64,000 nt of DNA. It comes from Effusibacillus lacus (GTDB lineage Bacteria > Bacillota > Bacilli > Tumebacillales > Effusibacillaceae). Every line of letters begins with the position of its first letter. The first letter of the stretch is position 1. The notes below the pieces were generated by a model. That model saw nothing but the letters and a program-made list of their open reading frames with translations, made no database searches and was not told where the DNA came from. Below, piece by piece: positions 43,379 through 52,069 of this stretch. The DNA lies in NCBI RefSeq assembly GCF_002335525.1, contig NZ_BDUF01000011.1, forward strand, positions 59,286 to 123,285. The letters run 5' to 3'. The position numbers and the translations under genes were made by a program.

Positions 43379-43410
43379 GGAAATACAGGGCTTTTCTTCC
43401 CTGTATTTCC
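43379..43410 (+). terminator. Intercistronic hairpin after the binding protein
   Basis: GGAAATACAGGG-N8-CCCTGTATTTCC, a perfect 12-bp stem, then a short T stretch. It lies between the abundant binding protein and its permeases, so it may attenuate or stabilise the mRNA. Confidence 0.7.
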
Positions 43411-43438
43411 TCCCATTTTTGGTGAAGGGGGTATCACA

Positions 43439-44326
43439 GTGGCTCAACTCATGCAGATTATCATTTCGGGGATTCTGGTCGGCGGCATTTATGCCCTGAT
43501 CAGTATGGGGCTGAACTTGATTCTCGGGGTGGTTCGAATTATCAACTTTGCGCATGGCGAATTTTTGATGATTTCCATGTATATAAGTTTTCTGTTTTTC
43601 GTCACGTGGGGATTGGATCCTTATTTATCCGCGCCAATCGTAGTCCTGTTGTTATTCATTTTTGGTTGTTTTGTGCAAAGAATCATCATTCAACCGATCT
43701 TGGAAACTTCCGCTACGGTAAAGATATTTGCGACCCTTGGGCTTTCGATAATGCTGCAGAACCTTGCACTTATGATTTGGAATGCGGATTATCGGACTGT
43801 TCACACCGCTTATCAAACGTCAGTCATTCGACTGGGGGAAGTGGCGATCAGTGTACCGCGATTGATAGCGTTTGCGGTTGCGATCCTGATTGCGGTTGCT
43901 TTGTTCCTCTTTTTGCAAAATACGTTGATGGGAAAAGCGATTCGTGCTGTTGCAATGGAAAGAAGAGCCGCTTCACTAATGGGAATTCACGTGAAGAAGA
44001 TTTATTTGATCGCCTTTGGTATCGGGTCGGCTTTGGTTGGATTGGCGGGGTCGCTGTTGATGCCGATTTATTACGTTTTTCCTACAGTAGGCACATTGTT
44101 TGTTTTAACCGCATTTGTTGTCGTGGTTCTCGGCGGAATGGGAAGCATGTTAGGAGCCTTTCTGGGTGGAATTCTAATCGGATTGGTGGAAGCGTTGGCC
44201 GGGGTTTGGATTTCTCCGGGACTTAAAGAAGCGGTTTACTTTGTGATCTTTATTTTGGTCCTGCTTTTCCGTCCTTCCGGATTGTTCAGTTTGGGCAAGG
44301 GTTCCGAGGAGGTGGGGCTGAAGTGA
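43439..44326 (+). CDS. LivH-type permease
   Basis: 295-residue ABC permease with about eight membrane segments and the family start GILVGGIYALISMGLNLI. The loop GAFLGGILIGLVEAL is typical of the LivH family. The GTG start at 43439 follows AAGGGGG. Its stop overlaps the next gene's start by 4 bases. Confidence 0.88.
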   Translation: MAQLMQIIISGILVGGIYALISMGLNLILGVVRIINFAHGEFLMISMYISFLFFVTWGLDPYLSAPIVVLLLFIFGCFVQRIIIQPILETSATVKIFATLGLSIMLQNLALMIWNADYRTVHTAYQTSVIRLGEVAISVPRLIAFAVAILIAVALFLFLQNTLMGKAIRAVAMERRAASLMGIHVKKIYLIAFGIGSALVGLAGSLLMPIYYVFPTVGTLFVLTAFVVVVLGGMGSMLGAFLGGILIGLVEALAGVWISPGLKEAVYFVIFILVLLFRPSGLFSLGKGSEEVGLK

Positions 44327-45354
44327 ACAGGTTGCTGACAAAAGGGAACATTTTGTTGATTCTCGGAGTTCTTTTTTTGTTCATGGTTCCGCAGTTCGGC
44401 TTAAACAAATTTTACATGCACATTGTGATCCTGATCCTGTTCTATGCCGCAGTCAGCGGATCTTGGAACATCCTGGCCGGGTATGCCGGTCAATTGTCAC
44501 TGGGGCATGCAATATTCTTCGGTCTCGGTGCTTACACATCAACGTTATTGTTGATGAAATCGGGCATTTCCCCCTGGATTGGCATGCTGGTTGCAGTTGG
44601 GCTGTGTTTATTGGTGGGAGCGCTGATCGGGTATCCCTGTTTCCGCTTGAAGGGACCTTTTTTTACACTGGCAACTCTGGCGTTTTCCGAGGTGATCCGT
44701 CTGGTGGCATCATTTTGGAAGGAACTGACCAACGGAGCGGTAGGTTTGAACATACCGTTTCAGCCCGGTTGGTCAACCATGATGTTCCGGTCAAAGGAGC
44801 CGTATTTTTACATCGCTTTGGTAATTTTGCTGTTGGTGATCGCTATCACTTATTGGATAGACCGTTCGAAAATGGGCTCGTACCTGGTAGCCATCCGGGA
44901 GGACGAAGAGGCTGCGGAGTCATTGGGGATTCCGATTTCCCGGTATAAAATGTATGCCGTTTTAATCAGTTCCGGTTTGGCCGGAATGACAGGTGTATTC
45001 TACGCTCAATACATTCTGTTTATTGATCCGGAAGCGGTGTTCAACATCAATTTCTCTGTGCAAGTCGCCCTGATTTCCATTATCGGCGGTATGGGTACCG
45101 TGTTGGGACCTCTGATCGGAGCAGTTTTAATGATCCCGTTAAATGAGATTCTGCGATCCGCTTTTTCCGGTCTAAACGGCTTAAACTTCTTTATTTACGG
45201 ATTCGTGTTGATCCTGGTGGTGTCTTTGATTCCGAACGGAATCCTGCCCACGGTACGAAATTGGCTGAAAAAAGCTACCGCGAAAAAAAAGGGAACCAGA
45301 CAAGTCGTTGCAAACCCAAGGAACGGAGGGGAGCAAGTTGATTCTGCAAATTAA
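44323..45354 (+). CDS. LivM-type permease
   Basis: 343-residue permease (LivM family) with eight to nine membrane segments. Typical parts are GQLSLGHAIFFGLGAY and the ATPase-contact loop IREDEEAAESLGI. Its GTG overlaps the LivH stop, and its end overlaps the LivG start, so translation is coupled. Confidence 0.88.
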   Translation: MNRLLTKGNILLILGVLFLFMVPQFGLNKFYMHIVILILFYAAVSGSWNILAGYAGQLSLGHAIFFGLGAYTSTLLLMKSGISPWIGMLVAVGLCLLVGALIGYPCFRLKGPFFTLATLAFSEVIRLVASFWKELTNGAVGLNIPFQPGWSTMMFRSKEPYFYIALVILLLVIAITYWIDRSKMGSYLVAIREDEEAAESLGIPISRYKMYAVLISSGLAGMTGVFYAQYILFIDPEAVFNINFSVQVALISIIGGMGTVLGPLIGAVLMIPLNEILRSAFSGLNGLNFFIYGFVLILVVSLIPNGILPTVRNWLKKATAKKKGTRQVVANPRNGGEQVDSAN

Positions 45355-46060
45355 GGATCTTACCAAGCGATTTGGCGGACTGACAGCCGTAAACAACGTA
45401 AGTTTTACTGTTGAAGAAAAAGAAATCGTGGGAATCATCGGGCCAAACGGTGCGGGAAAAACGACGTTGTTCAATTTGATCTCCGGCGCCCTTCCCGTAA
45501 CATCGGGAACGATTGTGTTCAATAATGAGGACATTACCAATCAAAAACCGAATGTCATCTGTCAAAAAGGCATCGGCAGAACGTATCAGGTTGTAAAGCC
45601 TTTCGGCAATATAAGCGTTTTGGAAAATGTGGTGGTAGGCGCTTACAATCGCATTCGCAAAGCAAAGGAAGCAAAAGAGTATGCGGAACACGTACTGGAG
45701 AAAGTAGATTTGATCCACAGACGGGACATAGTGGCAAAAAGATTGACAATCGCCGACAAAAAAAGGCTGGAAGTGGCTAAAGCATTGGCAACCAAGCCCT
45801 CCCTGCTCCTGCTTGATGAGGTTTTGGCAGGACTCAATCCCGGCGAGATTAATGACATTATTCCTTTAATCCGTAACCTGGCGGCTGAGGGAATCACTTT
45901 GATCGTGATTGAACACATCATGCAAGTGATTATGCAATTGTCACACAAGGTAATCGTCATTCATCACGGCGAAAAAATCGCCGAGGGCAGTCCACAGGAA
46001 GTAACCAGCAATCCGAAAGTGATCGAGGCTTATCTTGGGGAGGAGATTGCATTTGCTTAA
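45338..46060 (+). CDS. LivG-type ABC ATPase
   Basis: 240-residue ATPase. Walker A is GPNGAGKT, Walker B LLLLDEVLAGLNP. The signature region TIADKKRLEVAKAL departs from canonical LSGGQ, a common feature of LivG-like proteins. The TTG start at 45338 has GGAGGGGAG and overlaps livM; the longer frame upstream runs inside livM. Confidence 0.85.
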   Translation: MILQIKDLTKRFGGLTAVNNVSFTVEEKEIVGIIGPNGAGKTTLFNLISGALPVTSGTIVFNNEDITNQKPNVICQKGIGRTYQVVKPFGNISVLENVVVGAYNRIRKAKEAKEYAEHVLEKVDLIHRRDIVAKRLTIADKKRLEVAKALATKPSLLLLDEVLAGLNPGEINDIIPLIRNLAAEGITLIVIEHIMQVIMQLSHKVIVIHHGEKIAEGSPQEVTSNPKVIEAYLGEEIAFA

Positions 46061-46757
46061 GCTGGAAGATATCAATCTTTTCTACGGGGAAGTACAGGCA
46101 TTGTGGAATATCAGCCTGGAAGTTCAGGAAGGAGAAACGGTAGCACTGCTGGGTGCAAATGCTGCCGGGAAATCCACCACGATAAACGCGATCTCGGGAC
46201 TTGAGAAAATAACTTCGGGCAGAATCCTTTACCAAGGAGAAGAGATTCACGGAAAAGATCCGCATGAAATTGTCGAATTGGGAATTGTTCAGGTTCCGGA
46301 GGGCAGAAAACTTTTTTCTTTTATGACAATTGAGGAAAATTTGGAACTGGGCGCCTATTCGCATAGGGCCAGAAAAGATTTTAAAAAGAATTTGGAGATG
46401 GTGTATGAACTGTTCCCTGTTCTGCAAGAAAGAAGAAAACAACAGGCTGGTTCGATGAGCGGCGGTCAACAGCAGATGTGTGCGATTGCCCGGGGATTGA
46501 TGGGGAGCCCGAAAGTGTTGATGATTGATGAATTATCGTTGGGACTCGCTCCGATCATTGTGAAAAAACTGTTTGATGTGATTAAGGAAATCAGACAATC
46601 CGGCATTACGGTTTTGTTGGTGGAACAAAACGTGAATCATTCGTTAGCCATCTCGGATAAAGGTTATGTTTTGGAAAATGGGCGGGTTGCATTATCGGGC
46701 AATGCATCGGACCTGCTGGCAGACCCTTATCTGAAACGGGCTTACTTGGGAATGTAG
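46053..46757 (+). CDS. LivF-type ABC ATPase
   Basis: 234-residue ATPase with Walker A GANAAGKS (Ala in place of Gly in the loop), signature MSGGQQQM, Walker B VLMIDELSLGLAP and H-loop VEQNVNH. The TTG start at 46053 follows GGGGAGGAG and overlaps the livG stop. It completes the five-gene importer. Confidence 0.86.
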   Translation: MLKLEDINLFYGEVQALWNISLEVQEGETVALLGANAAGKSTTINAISGLEKITSGRILYQGEEIHGKDPHEIVELGIVQVPEGRKLFSFMTIEENLELGAYSHRARKDFKKNLEMVYELFPVLQERRKQQAGSMSGGQQQMCAIARGLMGSPKVLMIDELSLGLAPIIVKKLFDVIKEIRQSGITVLLVEQNVNHSLAISDKGYVLENGRVALSGNASDLLADPYLKRAYLGM

Positions 46758-46766
46758 GTGAGATCC

Positions 46767-47774
46767 ATGCTGGCTGTTGTAAAAACGGAAAATCGGCAGG
46801 AAGTGGCAGTCAGACCGGTCCAGTTGCCTAAACTGTCGTCCGGTGAAGTGTTGATTGAAGTGGATTATTGCGGCGTCTGCGGAAGTGATCTGCACGCTTA
46901 TAACCATGCACCGGGCTACGAATTTGTTGAATTGCCGCGGATCTTGGGGCATGAAGTATCCGGTGTGGTTGTGCAAGTGGCTGAAGACGAAGATCAACAT
47001 CTGCTCAATCAAAGAGTTGTGATTGAATCGATTCAATACTGCGGCGAATGTTCCAATTGCCGAAGCGAACGAACTCATATCTGTGAGAGATTTCGAGTGA
47101 TCGGATTGCATTTCGACGGTGGAATGGCTCAATTTGTAAAATGTCATTCCCGTTTTGTGCAAAAAATTCCCGATGCTTTGTCCAGCCCGATTGCTGCGTT
47201 GGTGGAACCCTTGTCGATTGCGATTCACGCGGCAGAATCCATCGGGAGAGTGAAAACCGGGGATAAGGTTTGGGTGCAGGGGTGTGGAATTATCGGCTTG
47301 TTTGTTGGAGTGGTCTGCGGATTGGCCGGGGCTGAAGTTACAATATCCGGCTTGCCAAGAGATAAGGAAGCCCGTTTGCGGCATGCTTCCGATTTTGGAC
47401 TGAAATCGTTTATTGTGGGGGAATCTGCGAATTCCAACGAAAAGGTCGATCTTTTATTTGAATGTTCCGGCTCACCCGGAGGAATTCGTGACGGACTTGA
47501 GCGTTTGAAAAAAGGCGGGAGAACTGTGATGGTGGCCTTATATGAACAAGATATCCCCCTTCCCTTAACGAAAGCTGTCCGCAATGAATGGGAACTGCTT
47601 ACCAGCTATGGTTGTCAACCGGTTGATTATGGCAGCTCTTTTTCGATCCTGAAACAACTGGAATCCCAACTGCAAAACATCGTTTCCATCTATCCCGTTA
47701 CAATGGCGCCGCAAGCGTTTAACGATGCTTTACAGCAAAAAGTGTTAAAACCGGTATTAAGTTTAAGGGGGTGA
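46767..47774 (+). CDS. Zinc-dependent medium-chain dehydrogenase
   Basis: 335-residue MDR-family protein. The catalytic zinc site is CGVCGSDLH, and four structural-zinc cysteines lie in CGECSNCRSERTHIC. A GHEVSG motif and a Rossmann region (VWVQGCGIIGLF) follow. It resembles sorbitol/butanediol/threonine dehydrogenases. The start ATG at 46767 lies after TAGGTGAG, 9 bases downstream of an in-frame GTG. The substrate is unknown. Confidence 0.85.
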   Translation: MLAVVKTENRQEVAVRPVQLPKLSSGEVLIEVDYCGVCGSDLHAYNHAPGYEFVELPRILGHEVSGVVVQVAEDEDQHLLNQRVVIESIQYCGECSNCRSERTHICERFRVIGLHFDGGMAQFVKCHSRFVQKIPDALSSPIAALVEPLSIAIHAAESIGRVKTGDKVWVQGCGIIGLFVGVVCGLAGAEVTISGLPRDKEARLRHASDFGLKSFIVGESANSNEKVDLLFECSGSPGGIRDGLERLKKGGRTVMVALYEQDIPLPLTKAVRNEWELLTSYGCQPVDYGSSFSILKQLESQLQNIVSIYPVTMAPQAFNDALQQKVLKPVLSLRG

Positions 47775-47780
47775 AATGCA

Positions 47781-48521
47781 GTGGCGAATGAAACGATCAG
47801 AGTGATGCAAAATCATTGTTCGATCCGCAAATACACAAAAGATCCGATTCCAAAAAATCATCTGATCGAAATAATCAAAGCGGCACAGGGGGCGGCTTCC
47901 TCCAATTTCGTTCAGGCCTACTCGATTATTTTAATCACGGACCCGGACAAGAGACAGAAAATAGCAACTCTCGGCAATAATCAGAAGCACGTTAACGAAT
48001 GTCCGGTATTTTTACTGTTTTGTGCCGATATGAAACGGTTGGAATATGCAGGGAAGAAACAGGATGTTGATATTGAGTACGATACATTGGAAAACTTCAT
48101 CGTCAGTGTCGTGGATACTGCAATAATGGCTCAGAACGCTCTTACCGCAGCGGAATCGCTGGGTTACGGCGGATGTTATATTGGGGGTGTCCGCAATAAT
48201 CCCGGTCCGATCAGTGAAATTGTCGGACTGCCGGATAAGGTATTTCCTTTATTTGGAATGTGTTTGGGAGTGCCGGCTGAGAAGCAGGAAGTGAAACCCC
48301 GGCTGCCCATTCGGGCGATTCTCCATGAAAACGAATATAAAGAAGACCATTATCCACAGGTGCTTGATGAGTACGATGAGATTATGAACGCCTATTACCT
48401 GTCAAGATCCAGCAATAACAGAGACAGCAACTGGTCAAACAAGATGGCTGTCTTTTTGTCCGCGAAAAGAAGGATGCATATGCGGGAGTTTTTGGCGAGT
48501 AAAGGATTTCATCTGAAATAA
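47781..48521 (+). CDS. NfsA/NfrA-type FMN nitroreductase
   Basis: 246-residue nitroreductase of the NfsA/NfrA group: HCSIRKYTKDPIPK start, AAQGAASSNFVQAYS, and GGCYIGGVRNNP. It transfers electrons from NAD(P)H to quinones, nitro compounds or other acceptors through FMN. Its place in a catabolic operon suggests a specific reduction step or recycling of a nicotinamide cofactor. The GTG start follows AAGGGGGTG. Confidence 0.85.
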   Translation: MANETIRVMQNHCSIRKYTKDPIPKNHLIEIIKAAQGAASSNFVQAYSIILITDPDKRQKIATLGNNQKHVNECPVFLLFCADMKRLEYAGKKQDVDIEYDTLENFIVSVVDTAIMAQNALTAAESLGYGGCYIGGVRNNPGPISEIVGLPDKVFPLFGMCLGVPAEKQEVKPRLPIRAILHENEYKEDHYPQVLDEYDEIMNAYYLSRSSNNRDSNWSNKMAVFLSAKRRMHMREFLASKGFHLK

Positions 48522-48543
48522 AGGGAGGTGCCGAGGTGCACGC

Positions 48544-49290
48544 ATGACCAGACGGGTAGCTATTGTTACGGGGGCAGGAAGAGGGATTGGCAAGGGAATT
48601 GCGAGAGGGCTGGCCTCTCAGGGCATCCATGTCGTAATTAATGATATAGATGAGAAGTTGGCTGATCAGACGTCACGGGAAATCGGAGAATGGACTTCCA
48701 CTTACGTATCTGATGTTTCGGACTACGGTGCTGTGTCACAGATGGTTGCGGACGTAGTTGACCGGTTTGGAACAATTGACATCGTTGTAAACAACGCGGG
48801 AATTTCCCCAAAAAAGGAAGGGAAGAAGATCCCTCTGCATGAAATGGATGCCCGGGAGTGGCAGCAGGTGATGGAAGTCAATTTAAACGGGGCTTTTCAC
48901 CTGATACGGTCGGCTGCGCCGTTTATGATTCAACAGCAGTTTGGAAGAATCGTCAACATTTCCTCGATTGCCGCAAAGAGTTACATTTCTGTATCCGGCG
49001 GTCATTACGCTGCTACAAAAGCCGGACTGATCGGATTGACCAAAGCTGCTGCAGGTGAACTTGCACCTTATGGAATTACCGTTAATGCCCTCGCTCCGGG
49101 GCGAATTGAAACGGAGATGATGGCTGAAGCCGGTATGGGAGCAAATCAACAAATCTTATCGCAAATAGCTTCCGGAAAGTTTGGAAAACCGGAGGATATA
49201 GCACAAGCGGTTGAGTTTTTGGCAAGTGAAAAAGCGTCCTACATTACCGGAGCAGTACTTAATATCGATGGCGGCTGGGTAATGGCATAG
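48544..49290 (+). CDS. Short-chain dehydrogenase (FabG-like)
   Basis: 248-residue SDR: TGAGRGIGKG, NNAG, catalytic NISSIAAKSYIS and YAATKAG, C-terminal YITGAVLNIDGGW. A second SDR in the same operon, so two distinct oxidation or reduction steps are likely. AAGGGAGGTG precedes the ATG by 13 bases. Confidence 0.87.
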   Translation: MTRRVAIVTGAGRGIGKGIARGLASQGIHVVINDIDEKLADQTSREIGEWTSTYVSDVSDYGAVSQMVADVVDRFGTIDIVVNNAGISPKKEGKKIPLHEMDAREWQQVMEVNLNGAFHLIRSAAPFMIQQQFGRIVNISSIAAKSYISVSGGHYAATKAGLIGLTKAAAGELAPYGITVNALAPGRIETEMMAEAGMGANQQILSQIASGKFGKPEDIAQAVEFLASEKASYITGAVLNIDGGWVMA

Positions 49291-49322
49291 CTGCCTGTTA
49301 CTTAACCAATGAGGTGAGCGAA

Positions 49323-50753
49323 ATGAAATACTATCAGTTATACATTAATGGTGAATGGGTCTCTTCCGTTTCCGGCAACTCTTATGAAGTCACCAATCCG
49401 GCCACGCAAGAGGTGGTTTCCAAAGCTGCTTTTGGAAATGATCGTGATGCCGCGCTGGCGGTAGAGGTTGCCCATGCAGCATTTCCATCCTGGTCGGAAA
49501 CCCCTGCCAAAGAGCGATCCAACATCTTAATGAAAATCTATCAATTGATGATGGAGAGAAAAGAAGAATTGGCCCGAACCATCACAATCGAAATGGGGAA
49601 GCCGATTCGGGAAGCAAGAGGCGAGGTTCAAAGCGCCGCCGATTATGTGCAGTGGAATGCTGAGGAAGCAAAAAGAGCATACGGGGAAACGATTCCTTCT
49701 TCTTTTCACAATAAACGGTTGCTGACAATCCGCCAACCTGTAGGACCAGTCGGAGCCATTACTCCTTGGAATTTTCCCTTGGCCATGGTAACGCGAAAAT
49801 TGACCCCTGCCCTGGCAGCAGGATGTAGTGTAGTGCTCAAGCCTGCAACGCAAACACCCGGTTGTGCGGCAAAACTGTTCCAGATTGCCGAGGAAGCAGG
49901 TCTACCGAAAGGTGTGGCCAATCTGGTAATGGGAAGTTCAAGTAAAATCGGCCAAGAACTGTTGAAAAATCCCAAAATTCGGAAGATCACCTTTACCGGC
50001 TCGACTGAGGTGGGGAAACTTCTGATGAAAGATGCTGCGGATCAAGTGAAACGGGTGTCGATGGAGCTTGGAGGGCATGCGCCGTTTATCGTGTTTGAAG
50101 ATGCAGATTTGGAAGCTGCGGTAGAGGGTGCGATCGCAAGCAAATTCCGAAACGCGGGACAAACGTGCATTTGCGCCAACCGGATCTATGTCCAATCAAG
50201 CATATTAGAGGAGTTTACTTCTTTGTTTAAGGAAAAGGTTGAAAAAATGGTAATCGGAAACGGATTGGAAGAAAGCACCGATATTGGACCTGTGATCGAT
50301 GAGAAAGGACTTGTCAAGATCCAGGAACATGTGGACGATGCTCTGGCAAAAGGGGCTGCCCTGGTTACCGGCGGAAAAAAATGCAATTTTAAAGCGGGCA
50401 CCTTCTATCACCCGACAATTCTCTCGCAAGTGACTGATGAAATGTTGATTTCTACGGAAGAAACATTTGGGCCAGTCGCTCCCATTTACTCGTTTGACAC
50501 AGAAGAAGAAGTCATTCGTAAGGCCAATGACACAAACTATGGACTGGCAGCCTATTTTTACACTCGGGATTTAAGTCGGGCCATTCGGGTTTATGAGAGA
50601 TTGGAATATGGTATGGTCGGCTGTAATGATCCGGTTCCCACCACGGTTCAAGGGCCGTTTGGGGGATGGAAGGAAAGCGGAATTGGACGTGAAGGCGGTC
50701 CAGACGGGCTGCACGACTTTTTGGAAACAAAATTCGTTTCGATTAAAATGTAA
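49323..50753 (+). CDS. NAD(P)-dependent aldehyde dehydrogenase (succinic semialdehyde type)
   Basis: 476-residue aldehyde dehydrogenase of the GabD-like group. Motifs are PWNFPLAMVTRKLTPALAAG, catalytic E248 (MELGGHAP), catalytic C282 (NAGQTCICANR) and EETFGPV. The overall match to the succinic semialdehyde dehydrogenase family suggests semialdehyde oxidation, but other aldehydes are possible. The ATG at 49323 follows GAGGTGAGCG. Product succinate would enter the TCA cycle. Confidence 0.85.
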   Translation: MKYYQLYINGEWVSSVSGNSYEVTNPATQEVVSKAAFGNDRDAALAVEVAHAAFPSWSETPAKERSNILMKIYQLMMERKEELARTITIEMGKPIREARGEVQSAADYVQWNAEEAKRAYGETIPSSFHNKRLLTIRQPVGPVGAITPWNFPLAMVTRKLTPALAAGCSVVLKPATQTPGCAAKLFQIAEEAGLPKGVANLVMGSSSKIGQELLKNPKIRKITFTGSTEVGKLLMKDAADQVKRVSMELGGHAPFIVFEDADLEAAVEGAIASKFRNAGQTCICANRIYVQSSILEEFTSLFKEKVEKMVIGNGLEESTDIGPVIDEKGLVKIQEHVDDALAKGAALVTGGKKCNFKAGTFYHPTILSQVTDEMLISTEETFGPVAPIYSFDTEEEVIRKANDTNYGLAAYFYTRDLSRAIRVYERLEYGMVGCNDPVPTTVQGPFGGWKESGIGREGGPDGLHDFLETKFVSIKM

Positions 50754-50806
50754 GTAGCCCTTCTAAACTGTACTTGCTCAATAAATGAAGCGGAGGAGGT
50801 GGAAAA

Positions 50807-52018
50807 ATGTATGATTTTGTGATTGTCGGCGGGGGAATCGTCGGCTTATCGACGGCCTTGGCTTTGCAGCGGCGCTATCCCAATTCAAAGGTTGCCGTGC
50901 TTGAAAAAGAGGATGGTTGGGCGCAACACCAAACCGGCCGCAACAGCGGCGTCATTCACTCAGGAATTTATTATAAACCGGGGAGTTACAAGGCAAAATT
51001 CGCCCGCGAAGGCTCCCAAGCCATGGTCGAATTTTGTGAACAACACTCAATCGAACACGAGATTTGCGGCAAAGTGATCGTGGCCACGAAACCGGATGAA
51101 CTGCCCCTGTTGGAAAATCTGCTTCAGCGTGGACTCGCCAATGGATTGGCGATCAAGAAGATCGGTCAGGCGGAATTGAAGGAGATAGAACCGCATGTAA
51201 ACGGTTTGGAAGCGATTTGGGTTCCCATGGCGGGAATCGTAAATTACAAACGGGTTTGTGAAACAATCGCCTCCCTGCTGCAAAAACAAGGTGTTGCTTT
51301 GTACTTGAGCACACGTGTTGTGAGGATTCAGGAAGTCAGTGACGGATTGCGGATCTTCAGTGACAAAGACAGTATAAAAACACGTTATTTGATCAACTGT
51401 GCGGGGCTGCACAGCGATCGAATAGCGAAACTTGGCGGTATCCAAACCGACATGAAAATTATTCCTTTCCGGGGAGAGTACTACAATCTAAAGCCGGAAA
51501 AGCGGTATTTGGCAAAAAATCTGATCTATCCGGTTCCCAATCCGAATTTTCCTTTTCTCGGGGTGCACTTCACCAGAATGATCGGCGGGCATGTAGAAGC
51601 CGGACCCAATGCAGTGTTGAGTTTTAAACGGGAAGGTTATACAAAAACCGATTTTGATCTCAGGGACTTTACTGAAGTCATGTGCTATCCGGGATTCTGG
51701 AAACTGGCATCGAAATACTGGCGGGAAGGCGTCGAAGAAATGCTTCGTTCATTCAGCAAAGCGGCGTTCGTCCGCAGTTTGCAAAAACTGATCCCTGAAA
51801 TCACGGAAAATGACCTGGAGCCGGCACCTGCCGGAGTACGGGCCCAAGCATTAAAACCGGATGGCGGATTGGTGGATGACTTTCATATTTTAGAAGGCAA
51901 AAACTGCATCCATGTATGCAACGCCCCTTCTCCGGCTGCCACAGCTTCCATAATCATCGGCAAGGAAATAGTCAGCCGCATACCTGAACAATCGCATTTG
52001 CGTTCTTATGCGGTGTAG
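50807..52018 (+). CDS. lhgO: L-2-hydroxyglutarate oxidase-like FAD enzyme
   Basis: 403-residue FAD oxidoreductase (DAO family) of the LhgO group: dinucleotide motif GGGIVG (8-13), HQTGRNSGVIHSGIYY, and GHVEAGPNAVL. The family oxidises L-2-hydroxyglutarate to 2-oxoglutarate with electrons to the quinone pool. The AGGAGGTGG upstream is strong. It is the last gene before a terminator; in E. coli the same activity sits beside gabD (csiD-lhgO-gabDT), an instructive parallel. Confidence 0.83.
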   Translation: MYDFVIVGGGIVGLSTALALQRRYPNSKVAVLEKEDGWAQHQTGRNSGVIHSGIYYKPGSYKAKFAREGSQAMVEFCEQHSIEHEICGKVIVATKPDELPLLENLLQRGLANGLAIKKIGQAELKEIEPHVNGLEAIWVPMAGIVNYKRVCETIASLLQKQGVALYLSTRVVRIQEVSDGLRIFSDKDSIKTRYLINCAGLHSDRIAKLGGIQTDMKIIPFRGEYYNLKPEKRYLAKNLIYPVPNPNFPFLGVHFTRMIGGHVEAGPNAVLSFKREGYTKTDFDLRDFTEVMCYPGFWKLASKYWREGVEEMLRSFSKAAFVRSLQKLIPEITENDLEPAPAGVRAQALKPDGGLVDDFHILEGKNCIHVCNAPSPAATASIIIGKEIVSRIPEQSHLRSYAV

Positions 52019-52032
52019 TCCCATTTTCCCGC

Positions 52033-52063
52033 CCCCGGCATTCAACTGTCGGGGTCCTTTTTT
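52033..52063 (+). terminator. Terminator of the sigma-54 catabolic operon
   Basis: CCCCGGCA-N6-TGTCGGGG, 8 bp with one G-U, then TCCTTTTTT. Confidence 0.8.
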
Positions 52064-52069
52064 ATGACC

